Positions 8,350 to 16,419 of a stretch of DNA of 37,513 nucleotides are shown piece after piece (positions within the stretch are counted from its first letter, which is position 1; each line of letters starts with the position of its first letter). The notes under the pieces are model-generated. The model saw nothing but the letters and a program-made list of their open reading frames with translations. It did no database searches and was not told the DNA's origin. The translations under genes were made by a program, and so were the position numbers. The DNA lies in contig JAIXMX010000012.1 in assembly GCA_020328155.1 (NCBI GenBank), positions 1 through 37,513 of the forward strand, given 5' to 3'. The stretch is from Candidatus Endomicrobiellum agilis. GTDB taxonomy: Bacteria > Elusimicrobiota > Endomicrobiia > Endomicrobiales > Endomicrobiaceae.

Positions 8350-9252
8350 ATGCAAACAAAAAAAAGAATACTTATAATAATATCAGCTATAGTGACAGTT
8401 CCCGCCATAACATATTTCGCAATCTTCACCACTTATTTTAACAGCACGAATTTTACCAAACAAATAAAATATCTCGCCGGCTCGCTGACAGAAAGAGAAA
8501 TGCGTCTGTCAAAAGCTTCACTTTCTCTCTTAGGCAAATTCGCGCTGAAAAACTTTGAGCTGTCGGACAAAAACGGCTTTGAGAGCGGAATTTTTTTGTC
8601 CATAAACGACATATCCGTAAGAATATCCATATTAAAACTGCTTAAAGCGGATTTCATTATAAACGGCATACATATCAGCGGAGCGACAGTGTATCTTAAT
8701 TATGAAGATAAAAGAAAATTCAATCATATCGAACTATACGACGATATAAAAAGGAATTTTTCAAAAAAATACGCGGGAATCGGTTTAATAAGAAGAATGG
8801 AAATCCGTTCCATTGTAATTGAAAACGGAAGTTTAAATTTAAAACTCGATATGGGAAACATTAAATTAAACAAAATCGTCTTAAAATCAAATCTGTTTGA
8901 CTACCGCAACAACTACTTCGCCGGCAACGGCTCTTTTGAATTTAAAATAGGCGCTATTCAGTCTGAGGCAAGTTTTAAGTTTAATTACGACAGAAAAGCA
9001 AAAACTCTCTGTATAACAGATTTTATATGCCGCGACTTAGCTCTATCCGCCGAAGGAACTATAAAGTTTTTCGACGACGGCAAAACAAAAATTGAATATA
9101 CGGCTAAAATAAAAAAAGAAAAACTTCAGATACTTATATCGAGTTTCGCAGGGTGTCCGGTTCCAATCAAAGATTCCGCCAACAATATGGAAGATATAAT
9201 AATTTCATATCCAAACGGCAGAGCGGAAAGGGAAATTAAAACGGTTATTTGA
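8350..9252 (+). CDS. AsmA-like membrane-anchored protein
   Basis: The 300-residue product has one N-terminal transmembrane helix (ILIIISAIVTVPAITYFAIF, residues about 7-26). The rest alternates short beta-type strands such as LSLLGKFALKNFELSDKNGF, FLSINDISVRISILKLLKAD and GIHISGATVYLNYED. That rhythm is the hallmark of AsmA/TamB-like proteins, which span the periplasm and are linked to outer-membrane lipid transport or assembly. It is shorter than full AsmA proteins (about 600 residues) and the C-terminus stops early, so it may be a short family member. A ribosome-binding site AGGA precedes the ATG by about 8 bp. The next gene starts 45 bp downstream on the same strand. Confidence 0.65.
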   Translation: MQTKKRILIIISAIVTVPAITYFAIFTTYFNSTNFTKQIKYLAGSLTEREMRLSKASLSLLGKFALKNFELSDKNGFESGIFLSINDISVRISILKLLKADFIINGIHISGATVYLNYEDKRKFNHIELYDDIKRNFSKKYAGIGLIRRMEIRSIVIENGSLNLKLDMGNIKLNKIVLKSNLFDYRNNYFAGNGSFEFKIGAIQSEASFKFNYDRKAKTLCITDFICRDLALSAEGTIKFFDDGKTKIEYTAKIKKEKLQILISSFAGCPVPIKDSANNMEDIIISYPNGRAEREIKTVI

Positions 9253-9297
9253 CACCGCAGCCTTTTGATTCTGTCGTTTCGTTATACAATTGCATTT

Positions 9298-10686
9298 ATG
9301 AATATAAAAAATATGCTTACGGCTCAAAGATACAAATCAATAATCGATAAAATTTCCGTTACTGCAAAAGAAAGCGATTTTGACGTCTATATTGTCGGCG
9401 GTTTCATAAGAGATTTACTTATCAAAAGAGAACCTAAAGACTTAGATATTATGGTCTGCGGCGGAAAAGACAACGCCGGCGGAAAATCAGCCGGAATAAA
9501 TTTTTCTAAAATTCTGGCAAAAAAATATAAGCTTAACAATCCCGTCGTTTTTGAAAGATTTGGAACGTCCAAACTGTCAATAGACGGCGAAGAAGTAGAA
9601 TTTGTAATGCCTAGAAAAGAGTATTACGGCGCGGATTCCAGAAATCCAGACACTCGTCCAGCTTCTTTAGAACATGACGCTTTAAGGAGAGACTTCACAA
9701 TAAATGCTCTGTTTTTGAGACTCAGCAACATGGAAATTCTAGATTTTACCTCACAAGGCGCCAGCGATATCAGAAACAAAATCATAAGAGTGGCCGATCC
9801 TTTAAATGCTGAAATAATATTTAAACAGGATCCTTTAAGAATCCTGCGCGCCGTGCGACAGAGCATTCAGCTCGGCTTCGACATTGAACCTGAAACTTAT
9901 AACGCAATGAAAATTTCGGCAGCGCGCATTAAAATTGTCTCGCCCGAACGCGTAAGAGATGAAATAAACAAAATTTTAGCCGAAAAAAATCCGTCAAAAG
10001 CGCTTAAGATAATGGACGAAATCAATCTGTTATTTGAAATTTTGCCTGAAGTCGCAAGATTAAAGAATTTAGAACAGCCCGCAAAATATCACGCTGACGA
10101 CGCGTTTACACATACTCTGAAAGTTCTAGACAGAATAAAAAGAGATGACATTATTCTCAAAATGGCAGCTTTACTTCACGACACGGGAAAATACGCAACA
10201 TATAAAAAAGACAGCGGTAAAATTTGCTTTTACGGACACGACGTCAAAAGCGCCAAAGAAGCCGAAATCATTTTAAAGAGACTTAGATATTCAAAAGAAT
10301 TTATACAAAAAACCGCATCGGTTATACGAAACCACATGTATCCTAAAATGTATTCGGACGGCTGGACAGACAGCGCGGTGCGCAGATTCGCCAAAAAATG
10401 CGGCGGCGAACTTGACTTAATAATGGAAATCTCAAAAGCAGATTACGGCAGAGACAGCAGCGATGCAAAACTTGTTAAACTTAAAAAGAGAATTGAAGAT
10501 TTAAAATTAAATAATACGCTGTACCCTAAACAGGAACTGCTGACGGGCAGAGACATGATGCGCATACTCAACAAATCTCCGGGCAAATGGATACGGGAAG
10601 CAAAGAATAAGATAGAAGAAATGCAGCTTGAAAACCCCAAACTTACAAAGGAAGAAGCAATAAAAACAATAAGAGAAAGAAATTAA
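9298..10686 (+). CDS. CCA-adding enzyme / poly(A) polymerase family with HD domain
   Basis: The N-terminal head has the class II nucleotidyltransferase signature: GGFIRD at 34-39 and the metal-binding DLD at 48-50. It is followed by the family's RRDFTINAL motif and a segment typical of the neck (DPLRILRAVRQSIQLGFDI). Around residue 290 an HD domain follows (HTLKVLDRI, ALLHDTGKYAT, then GHDVKSAKEAE). Enzymes of this type add or repair the CCA end of tRNAs using CTP and ATP, and some members add poly(A). I prefer the ATG at 9298 (462 residues); an in-frame TTG at 9265 would add 11 residues lacking family resemblance. No strong ribosome-binding site is seen. No tRNA gene encoded nearby helps decide between CCA addition and polyadenylation. 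Confidence 0.88.
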   Translation: MNIKNMLTAQRYKSIIDKISVTAKESDFDVYIVGGFIRDLLIKREPKDLDIMVCGGKDNAGGKSAGINFSKILAKKYKLNNPVVFERFGTSKLSIDGEEVEFVMPRKEYYGADSRNPDTRPASLEHDALRRDFTINALFLRLSNMEILDFTSQGASDIRNKIIRVADPLNAEIIFKQDPLRILRAVRQSIQLGFDIEPETYNAMKISAARIKIVSPERVRDEINKILAEKNPSKALKIMDEINLLFEILPEVARLKNLEQPAKYHADDAFTHTLKVLDRIKRDDIILKMAALLHDTGKYATYKKDSGKICFYGHDVKSAKEAEIILKRLRYSKEFIQKTASVIRNHMYPKMYSDGWTDSAVRRFAKKCGGELDLIMEISKADYGRDSSDAKLVKLKKRIEDLKLNNTLYPKQELLTGRDMMRILNKSPGKWIREAKNKIEEMQLENPKLTKEEAIKTIRERN

Positions 10687-10757
10687 AAATAAAAGACTAT
10701 AAACGACGGACTAATATATATCAAAGGGGACAAAAAAAATACATACTGGACTATTTT

Positions 10758-10804
10758 CCTTTAGCTAAACAGCTAAAGGGCTGGTTCAAATCGCTATATT
10801 TGAA
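10758..10804 (+). terminator. Two tandem hairpins after the CCA-enzyme gene
   Basis: CCTTTAGCT (10758-10766) pairs perfectly with AGCTAAAGG (10771-10779) across the four-base loop AAAC. TTCAAAT (10785-10791) pairs with ATTTGAA (10798-10804). They lie about 70 bp after the stop at 10686. No U-run follows, so they may stabilise or end the transcript without being a canonical intrinsic terminator. Confidence 0.4.
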
Positions 10805-10966
10805 ACTATCTACACAAACGCGTACACAAAACGGCACAAATACAGAGACTAACGACCCTGTATCATTTCAGATATAAACCGCCACTTATTTCTACAATTA
10901 TTCAATAACACAACACAGGGAACCATCTTAAAATAACTAAATTTAAAAAACCGATAAAAAATCAAT

Positions 10967-11076
10967 AAAAGAAAGAGAATATGGAAAAACATCATCCTCT
11001 GCAACAGAGTTGCTGAAGACATTCTTCAGGATGTTGTTTGCTAAGAGGAGAGGTTAATAAAAGAGCTTTCTTTTTT
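10967..11076 (+). ncRNA. Candidate structured RNA with a three-way junction
   Basis: Nested helices can be drawn by eye. The closing helix pairs AAAAGAAAG (10967-10975) with CTTTCTTTT (11066-11074). P1 pairs AAACATCATC (10987-10996) with GATGTTGTTT (11030-11039) with one T-T mismatch. P2 pairs CTCTG (10997-11001) with CAGAG (11005-11009). P3 pairs CTGAAG (11013-11018) with CTTCAG (11024-11029). P1, P2 and P3 meet with only three unpaired bases (11010-11012). The + strand version ends in a run of six T (11071-11076), as a transcript terminator would. No protein frame covers it. Rest of 10805-11150 is AT-rich with no gene. The strand and the very existence of a transcript are inferred. Confidence 0.3.
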
Positions 11077-11171
11077 ACCGCATAAAGCAAAGATTAAAAG
11101 AAATACATTAAATTTTTAGTTCTGACCATCTTTGCCCCTTTCGACTATGTCCTATAAAAAATTGCCATAGC

Positions 11172-11400
11172 TATCAGTATGATCATGAGTATAGTCGCCG
11201 TTTGTGTCCCTTGCCATAGCCGTCAGTACGACCATAAGTATAGTTGCCCTTTGTATCCCATGAAGAAAAATTGCCATAGCCGTCAGTGCGACCATAAGTA
11301 TAGTTGCCCTTTGTATCCCATGAAGAAAAATTGCCATAGTCGTCAGTGCGACCATAAGTATAGTTGCCCTTTGTATCCCATGAAGAAAAATTACCATAGC
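11172..11400. repeat. 60-bp tandem repeat, three near-identical copies plus a degenerate 49-bp copy
   Basis: Copies run 11221-11280, 11281-11340 and 11341-11400 and differ from one another at only one or two positions each. The fourth (11172-11220) aligns over 39 bp with eight differences and lacks the 11 bases that correspond to ATGAAGAAAAA in the other copies. The unit length is a multiple of three, so copy-number change would keep the frame. The pattern suggests recent duplication of the inner copies next to an old decaying one. Confidence 0.9.
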
Positions 11401-11458
11401 CATAACTTAAAGGAACAAAAAACAGAAACAACAAAAATAAGCAAAAAAATCTTTTCAT
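11183..11458 (-). CDS. Secreted protein made of 20-residue Tyr/Gly-rich tandem repeats
   Basis: The 91-residue product has a signal peptide (MKRFFCLFLLFLFFVPLSYG) and then three copies of the 20-residue unit YGNFSSWDTKGNYTYGRTDG. A ribosome-binding site (AGGATAGGG) precedes the ATG. After the third copy the frame changes: an 11-base loss in the next repeat replaces the rest by GKGHKRRLYS and a stop. In the shifted frame the lost continuation is still readable (DTNGDYTHDHTDSYGNF). The mature part is rich in Tyr, Gly, Asn, Asp and Thr with no cysteine, as in surface or fibre-forming repeats. Short proteins with similar Gly-Asn-Thr-Tyr themes are common in diderms, but I know no function for them. 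It may be expressed in truncated form or be a young pseudogene. Confidence 0.55.
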   Translation of the reverse strand: MKRFFCLFLLFLFFVPLSYGYGNFSSWDTKGNYTYGRTDDYGNFSSWDTKGNYTYGRTDGYGNFSSWDTKGNYTYGRTDGYGKGHKRRLYS

Positions 11459-11840
11459 TAACCCTATCCTTTGACAATTTTAGCGAGTTTAAACAAACAC
11501 TGCAAGCGGCACGCCGAAATGTCATTCGCAGTAAAAAGCTCATAAATTGTGCAATCATTACAGTTCCGAAAGTATTTTTTGAAAAATGAAAAATATAACT
11601 AAACCGCATGCCACCGATTATGAACCTAACTGCCTTTGCTCTTCCTCGCGACTGTACATTTAGACATGACAATCAACATATAAAAGTATGCCTGCATCAG
11701 CCTCAATAATTAGAGATGACGCTTTAATCCCTTCCGATAGATGCGGCTGCCCTTTTGGCGGCTGTTCGGACATGACTGACAGAGACAAACTTATTATGAT
11801 TGTAATCCATCTGGCGTAAAGTCTCTAAATATTTAACCTT

Positions 11841-12159
11841 CTAAAATTTGTCCTTTTCTTCTTTATTAAAAAACTTATTAGAATAACTTTGCAGAATGAA
11901 AAAAGTCTTCCCATCTTCTTTAATCTTTTCAAATCCATCTGGATTCGAATAAGGGTTAACTTTATCAATCTCATTTCATAGTTATAACCAATGACTGTTT
12001 TTTGCTCATGAGAGCGAACGAATGTTTATAACCTGCAGTAATATGACAATGAGGACTATCATACAAATGACCATACTCACCGCATAAATAATATAGCGGT
12101 TCACACGGTTTATTATAGCAATTAAAAAACCCGCGCGTCCAAATTTGTGAAAATTCCAT
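11841..12159 (-). pseudogene. Frameshifted gene of unknown function
   Basis: A frame from the ATG at 12159 encodes a Cys/His/Tyr-rich piece (NKPCEPLYYLCGEYGHLYD, then PHCHITAGYKHSFALMSKK) and stops at 11971. Near the stop another minus frame takes over and continues to TAG 11841-11843 (NEIDKVNPYSNPDGFEKIKE, then GKTFFILQSYSNKFFNKEE). Joined, the two would make a protein of about 105 residues. The family is not recognised. Between 11459 and 11840 I find no gene. Confidence 0.4.
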
Positions 12160-12290
12160 CGCTTCAAAAGAAAACCATCTTCATAAGTTAACGCAAGCTA
12201 CCGGCGGATTATGTGTGTTTTCTGCAAGATTATCAACAGCGCCGATAGTTTGAACGCGCGCATTTCCCGCCGCTTCATATGTTTTTGCAA

Positions 12291-12458
12291 ATGTCAGTCA
12301 ATAAACTTCCCGGCGGAAAATACATCCGATATCAACTTTATAAAATCAAGCGACAAATTCAACAGTCTCAGTTTAAACCTCAAGCGCACATAAAAAAAGA
12401 AACAGCGGGAGGCGGCGACGGCACAGCGTATTTACGCGCGACATCTTTAGAGTTTTAA
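12291..12458 (+). pseudogene. Short fragment or small ORF of unknown origin
   Basis: A 55-codon frame (MSVNKLPGGKYIRYQLYKIK start, then KKETAGGGDGTAYLRATSLE) ends at TAA 12456-12458. Upstream in another frame there is a readable piece ending AASYVFANVSQ, which suggests a frameshifted 3' end of a longer gene. No ribosome-binding site is seen. It could equally be a chance frame. Confidence 0.25.
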
Positions 12459-12508
12459 GCAAAAGCATAAATGAAAAACAAGAAAAAGAGTCCCCCCAAA
12501 AACATCAA

Positions 12509-13840
12509 TCAATAAGTATGCCTTTCCATACGAATAGAACACAAAATACCGACAGCGCACAACGACGAAAGCATTGACGAGCCTCCGTAAGAAAGAAAAA
12601 GCAGAGGCATGCCCGTCACAGGCATCATACCCATAACCATACCCACGTTGATTACCGCGCAGAACATAAACATTGTGGCAATCCCCGTCGCAACAAGAGA
12701 TCCGTATCTATCGCGAGATCCTTTCGCTATCGCAAGAGCGCGCCAAATAAAAAGAAAATATAAAAAGAGAGTAAGCTGCGCCATAATCCAGCCGCCTTCT
12801 TCGCCAATAACCGAGAAAATGAAATCCGTATGCTGTTCTGGAAGAAAGCCCAGCTGTGTTTGCGTTCCTTTTTTAAAACCTTTTCCCGCAAACCTGCCCG
12901 AACCTATGGCTATTTTTGACTGTATTATATTGTAGCCTGAACCCCGCGGATCAACTTTTGGATTCAAAAATACCACAAGCCTTTTTCTTTGATAATCTTT
13001 TAGCGACTTCTCCACAGGTATAGAAGCCGCGCAGCCAAGCAATACGGCGCCGCATAAAACAATCGGATAAATAACCGGAATTCTAATCCGCAATTTCCAA
13101 AGGAAATACCAGATGCCAGCCGTCAAAAATGGCACCGCCACGACAATATAAACGACAATCCATCCGGATTTTAAAGAAAGCGCTAAATCCGCTAAAAGCG
13201 TCCCGCCGCGCTGCATATTCAAAAAGGTGCCTAAAAGAGGTATGCCTGCGGCAAGACAGCCCGAAACCACTATGCAAAACAGATAAAAAGGATTGACGCC
13301 TGCCATAAAAAGAAGGACCAAAGTCACAGGAAAATAAGAGAGCGTGGAAGAGAAATCAGGCTGCATCATTATAAGAACCAAATGACCCGCAAGCAGCGCA
13401 AATACGGAAATTAAAAAGGATATTTTTTTCACATCTTTTATTCTCGCGTCAATAAAAGCGGCAAGCGCCAAAATAAACATTATTTTTGCAATTTCCACAG
13501 GCTGAAAAGAGACAAATCCGAAATCAAACCAGCCTTTTGTCCCTCTTTTTACCGAGCCAAAGACTAAAACGGAAATCAAAAGCGCAAGAGACAAAATATA
13601 AATGAACTTACTGAGATGCTTATAATACCGGTAGTTAAAACTCGCAAAAAGAAAAAGTCCCGCAAAACCCATTCCAGACGCTAAAAGCTGAATTGAAAGA
13701 TATTTAAACGACATTCCGCAACCAAAGCTTGCGGAATATATTGCAGTAAAACTTATAAGCATTAAAACCAAAAGCGCAAGAATAAGACGCCAATCTACAT
13801 CAGAAACCAGCTTCTTAAAAAATTTTGTTTTAAGAATCAC
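12509..13840 (-). CDS. rodA: RodA, SEDS-family peptidoglycan glycosyltransferase for elongation
   Basis: The 443-residue protein has about ten to twelve hydrophobic helices. It carries typical SEDS segments: TAIYSASFGCG early, then KRGTKGWFDFGFVSFQPVEI (the family's W-I/F-x-x-G...QPSE-like block), MMQPDFSSTL, YNIIQSKIAIGSGRFAGKG, then FLPEQHTDFIFSVIGEEGG and the C-terminal TGMPLLFLSYGGSSML. RodA polymerises glycan strands from lipid II in the inner membrane together with PBP2. It is longer than E. coli RodA (370), mainly through extra membrane sequence in the middle. It starts with GTG at 13840 and overlaps the mrdA stop by four bases, so the two are translationally coupled. Confidence 0.96.
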   Translation of the reverse strand: MILKTKFFKKLVSDVDWRLILALLVLMLISFTAIYSASFGCGMSFKYLSIQLLASGMGFAGLFLFASFNYRYYKHLSKFIYILSLALLISVLVFGSVKRGTKGWFDFGFVSFQPVEIAKIMFILALAAFIDARIKDVKKISFLISVFALLAGHLVLIMMQPDFSSTLSYFPVTLVLLFMAGVNPFYLFCIVVSGCLAAGIPLLGTFLNMQRGGTLLADLALSLKSGWIVVYIVVAVPFLTAGIWYFLWKLRIRIPVIYPIVLCGAVLLGCAASIPVEKSLKDYQRKRLVVFLNPKVDPRGSGYNIIQSKIAIGSGRFAGKGFKKGTQTQLGFLPEQHTDFIFSVIGEEGGWIMAQLTLFLYFLFIWRALAIAKGSRDRYGSLVATGIATMFMFCAVINVGMVMGMMPVTGMPLLFLSYGGSSMLSSLCAVGILCSIRMERHTY

Positions 13841-15618
13841 TGCCGCTCTTCCTTTTCCGATTCTATATTAAAATAAGTTTCATATATCTTTCTGCTTATA
13901 GGCACGGCGTTAAGTCCGCCGCCGCCGCCGTTTTCAACAACAACCGCTATCGCGATTTCAGGAGCATCCGCAGGCGCGTAAGAAACAAACCAAGCGTGGT
14001 CGCTCCCGTGCGGATTTTGGACTGTTCCCGTTTTACCGGCGATTTTAACGCCGGAAATCTTGCTTCTTATTCCTGCTCCGCTTTCAACCGTTTCCAAAAG
14101 CGCTTTATACAGCAGATTCCACGTTTTGTCCGATAAATCTATTCGCCCGCCAAATTCCAACGCATGTTTATACACTTCATTGCCGTTAAAATCCACAATT
14201 CTATCAACAATGTACGGCTTACGGCATACGCCTCTGTTTGCAACAGCAGATATCACATACGCCATTTGAATAGGCGTTACCAGAAGAGCGCCCTGCCCTA
14301 TTGCAAATATAACGGTGTCGCCATAAAGCCACGGCATTTTTAATTTTGATTTTTTCCACTCCGGACTGGGAACAAAACCTTTTTTTTCATTAGGCAAATC
14401 TATGTCCGTCTTTTGTCCGAAATAAAATTTTCTCGCATATTTTTCAAGATTTCCTATACCAAGTTTAAGTCCCAGCTGATAAAAATAAACGTTGCACGAC
14501 CGCGCTAAGGCGGAAATAAGATTCACGGCGCCGTGACCCGGTTTATACCAGCAGGAATAATGTCTGTTGCCAAGTTCAAAACTACCGGTGCAGCGCACTG
14601 TTTTTTCGGAATCAATATTCAGAAGTTCTACGGCGGCAGCAAACGTTATTATTTTAAACACAGACCCGGGCGGATAAACAGCTTGCAGCGATCTGTTAAA
14701 AAGCGGCAGATTTTTGTCTTTTAAATATCTGCCAAAATCTTTAGCGCCCGCTTTATTTGCGTCAAAGCCCGGACACGAAACCAATGCTTTTACGGCGCCG
14801 GTTCTAGTGTCAAGCACTACCACCGCCCCTCTGCCTGTGCTGCTGCTTTTTAGCGCATCGTAAGCGGCTTTTTGCAGTTTTAAATCCACCGTCGAGTAAA
14901 CGTTTGACCCAGCTTGCGGCGGAACATATTTAAACGCTTTTATCCGATACCCTTTTGCGTTCACCTCAACCTGCCATCCGCCGTCCTTGCCCTGCAAATA
15001 TACATCGTAAGACTGTTCTATGCCGCCTCTGCCGACATAATCTCCAATCTTACGCTCCTGTTCCGACCACTTCTCAATCTCGTCCACGCTTATTTCACCC
15101 GTATAGCCGATTATATGGCTTACAGCTTCTGGATAACAATAAATTCTGCGCGTCTCTCTTACAATGGAAATATTCTTTAAAATCGACTTTTTTTCCTGTA
15201 TCTTAAACATTTCTTCCATTGTGATGTTGTCCGCAAGTTTTACAAACCTGCCGTATCTATAGCATTTATCCGCCGAAATTTTTACATCTCTTCCTAAAAT
15301 TTTATTGAGTTCTTTTATACTTTCGTTCGTCGGAGTTTGCTGCTGACCAAAAGGATAAAATAAAGCGGCATAAGTAAATTCGTTATCCGCAAGCACGATA
15401 TTATCCGCAGAATAAATTACACCTCGCGGAGCGCGTTCATAGGTACTGTGCATCCTCTGCTGCTGAGACACTTTTTCATAGCTGCCGCCCTTGATAATCT
15501 GCAGATAAAAAAGACGCAAGGAAAGACAAATAAACAGCAGTATAAAAAACATAAGAATTATTTTGTGTTTTTTAAGAAAAGCCTCGTAAGCAGATTTGTC
15601 TTCTTTCTGCAACGTCAT
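13837..15618 (-). CDS. mrdA: Penicillin-binding protein 2, elongation transpeptidase
   Basis: The 593-residue product has one N-terminal transmembrane helix (ILMFFILLFICLSLRLFYLQ). A pedestal domain with GRGGIEQSYD near residue 198 precedes the transpeptidase domain. The three active-site motifs are intact: SVFK at 319 (nucleophilic serine), SCN at 374 and KTGT at 529. Length and motif spacing fit class B PBP2, which cross-links peptidoglycan during side-wall growth in partnership with RodA. It lies between mreD and rodA and shares a four-base overlap with rodA. The 321-bp spacer on the mreD side (15619-15939) is unusually long for this operon and has no gene. Confidence 0.96.
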   Translation of the reverse strand: MTLQKEDKSAYEAFLKKHKIILMFFILLFICLSLRLFYLQIIKGGSYEKVSQQQRMHSTYERAPRGVIYSADNIVLADNEFTYAALFYPFGQQQTPTNESIKELNKILGRDVKISADKCYRYGRFVKLADNITMEEMFKIQEKKSILKNISIVRETRRIYCYPEAVSHIIGYTGEISVDEIEKWSEQERKIGDYVGRGGIEQSYDVYLQGKDGGWQVEVNAKGYRIKAFKYVPPQAGSNVYSTVDLKLQKAAYDALKSSSTGRGAVVVLDTRTGAVKALVSCPGFDANKAGAKDFGRYLKDKNLPLFNRSLQAVYPPGSVFKIITFAAAVELLNIDSEKTVRCTGSFELGNRHYSCWYKPGHGAVNLISALARSCNVYFYQLGLKLGIGNLEKYARKFYFGQKTDIDLPNEKKGFVPSPEWKKSKLKMPWLYGDTVIFAIGQGALLVTPIQMAYVISAVANRGVCRKPYIVDRIVDFNGNEVYKHALEFGGRIDLSDKTWNLLYKALLETVESGAGIRSKISGVKIAGKTGTVQNPHGSDHAWFVSYAPADAPEIAIAVVVENGGGGGLNAVPISRKIYETYFNIESEKEERQ

Positions 15619-15817
15619 TTACGCATACCATCCTATCTGCGGCTGAATAACTCAAAGCGGACGCTCCGTCTGAATTTTTTGAGAAATTTTATCTGCTCCT
15701 GAGTAAAATTTACAAGCGTACAAGTCTTAGACAAAACATGCAAAAATTACAGAAGAGACAAAATCTCAAAAACTGCTCTAGCCCTTTACTTTTTCTTTTC
15801 TCTGCCCAAGTATGTCC

Positions 15818-15852
15818 AAGTTGAAAGCCGCGACAATTGCGCGACTTAACTT
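15818..15852 (-). other. Long hairpin in the mreD-mrdA spacer
   Basis: On the minus strand AAGTT, then AGTCGCG, a seven-base loop, CGCGGCT (one G-T pair) and AACTT form a 7-bp plus 5-bp stem with a small internal loop. A second, wider inverted repeat (CCCTTTCT/AGAAAGGG) lies nearby at about 15857-15902. No T-run follows, so it is not a clear terminator. It may tune mrdA-rodA expression or protect the transcript. Confidence 0.3.
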
Positions 15853-15939
15853 TTCCCCCTTTCTGATAACAGGGAAAAAGCAGCAACCATCTAAAAGAAA
15901 GGGAATAGAAATAAGCGCCGCGCGCGGCTATAATATCAA

Positions 15940-16419
15940 TCAGCCGACTATCCTGTCTAAAATATAAAATACTAAGGGAGCAAACAGCACCGTAATAATA
16001 ATTTTTACAAGAACTGACAAAATAGTAAGAGAAAACGCATAATTTTCGCCGCCGGAAACAACAAAATATATCAAGCTGAAACCCGCCCAGTAAACAATAC
16101 TCGCAAAAAATACTATTACAAACTGCGTCAAAGTCTTTTCCCTATCAAAACTTCCGCAAAATCTGCCGGCGAAATATCCTATAACGGCAAACATCACCGC
16201 TCTTATGCCGAAAATATCTGTCGAAAAGACATCCCATGTCAGACCGAACAAAAAACCCGTCAACTGCGCGTTCATTATCCCTTTTGAAAGGCCAAGATAT
16301 ACAATAAGAATCAGTATAAAGTTTGGAAAAATTCCATAAACGTTTACATATCTACCGAGAAAAAACTGAATCAGACAAAAAACAACATAAAATAAGAGAT
16401 AAGAAATTAACTTTTTCAT
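15940..16419 (-). CDS. mreD: Rod-shape-determining membrane protein MreD
   Basis: The 159-residue, very hydrophobic protein has about five predicted helices (YLLFYVVFCLIQFFLGRYVN, then IFPNFILILIVYLGLSKG and FGLTWDVFSTDIFGIRAVMF). The P-N-F/L-I-L start and the G-L-x-x-D motif in the middle are typical of MreD. MreD links cytoskeletal MreB to periplasmic MreC and the elongation machinery. Its start overlaps the mreC stop by four bases (ATGA), which supports both the start and translational coupling. Confidence 0.9.
   Translation of the reverse strand: MKKLISYLLFYVVFCLIQFFLGRYVNVYGIFPNFILILIVYLGLSKGIMNAQLTGFLFGLTWDVFSTDIFGIRAVMFAVIGYFAGRFCGSFDREKTLTQFVIVFFASIVYWAGFSLIYFVVSGGENYAFSLTILSVLVKIIITVLFAPLVFYILDRIVG

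Noticed and set aside
10779-10800. GGTTCAAATC, resembling a tRNA T-loop
   Set aside because: The flanking bases do not form a T stem, and the upstream 9-bp hairpin does not fit an anticodon arm. The motif is part of a simple hairpin.
11161-11400. 60-bp direct repeats as a possible CRISPR array
   Set aside because: The copies are directly adjacent with no variable spacers and keep one protein frame, so they are coding tandem repeats.
12211-12393. + strand ORF starting MCVFCKIIN, like the start of HIT-family proteins
   Set aside because: Only the first nine residues match; the histidine triad and the rest of the fold are absent, and another frame in the same place looks at least as protein-like.
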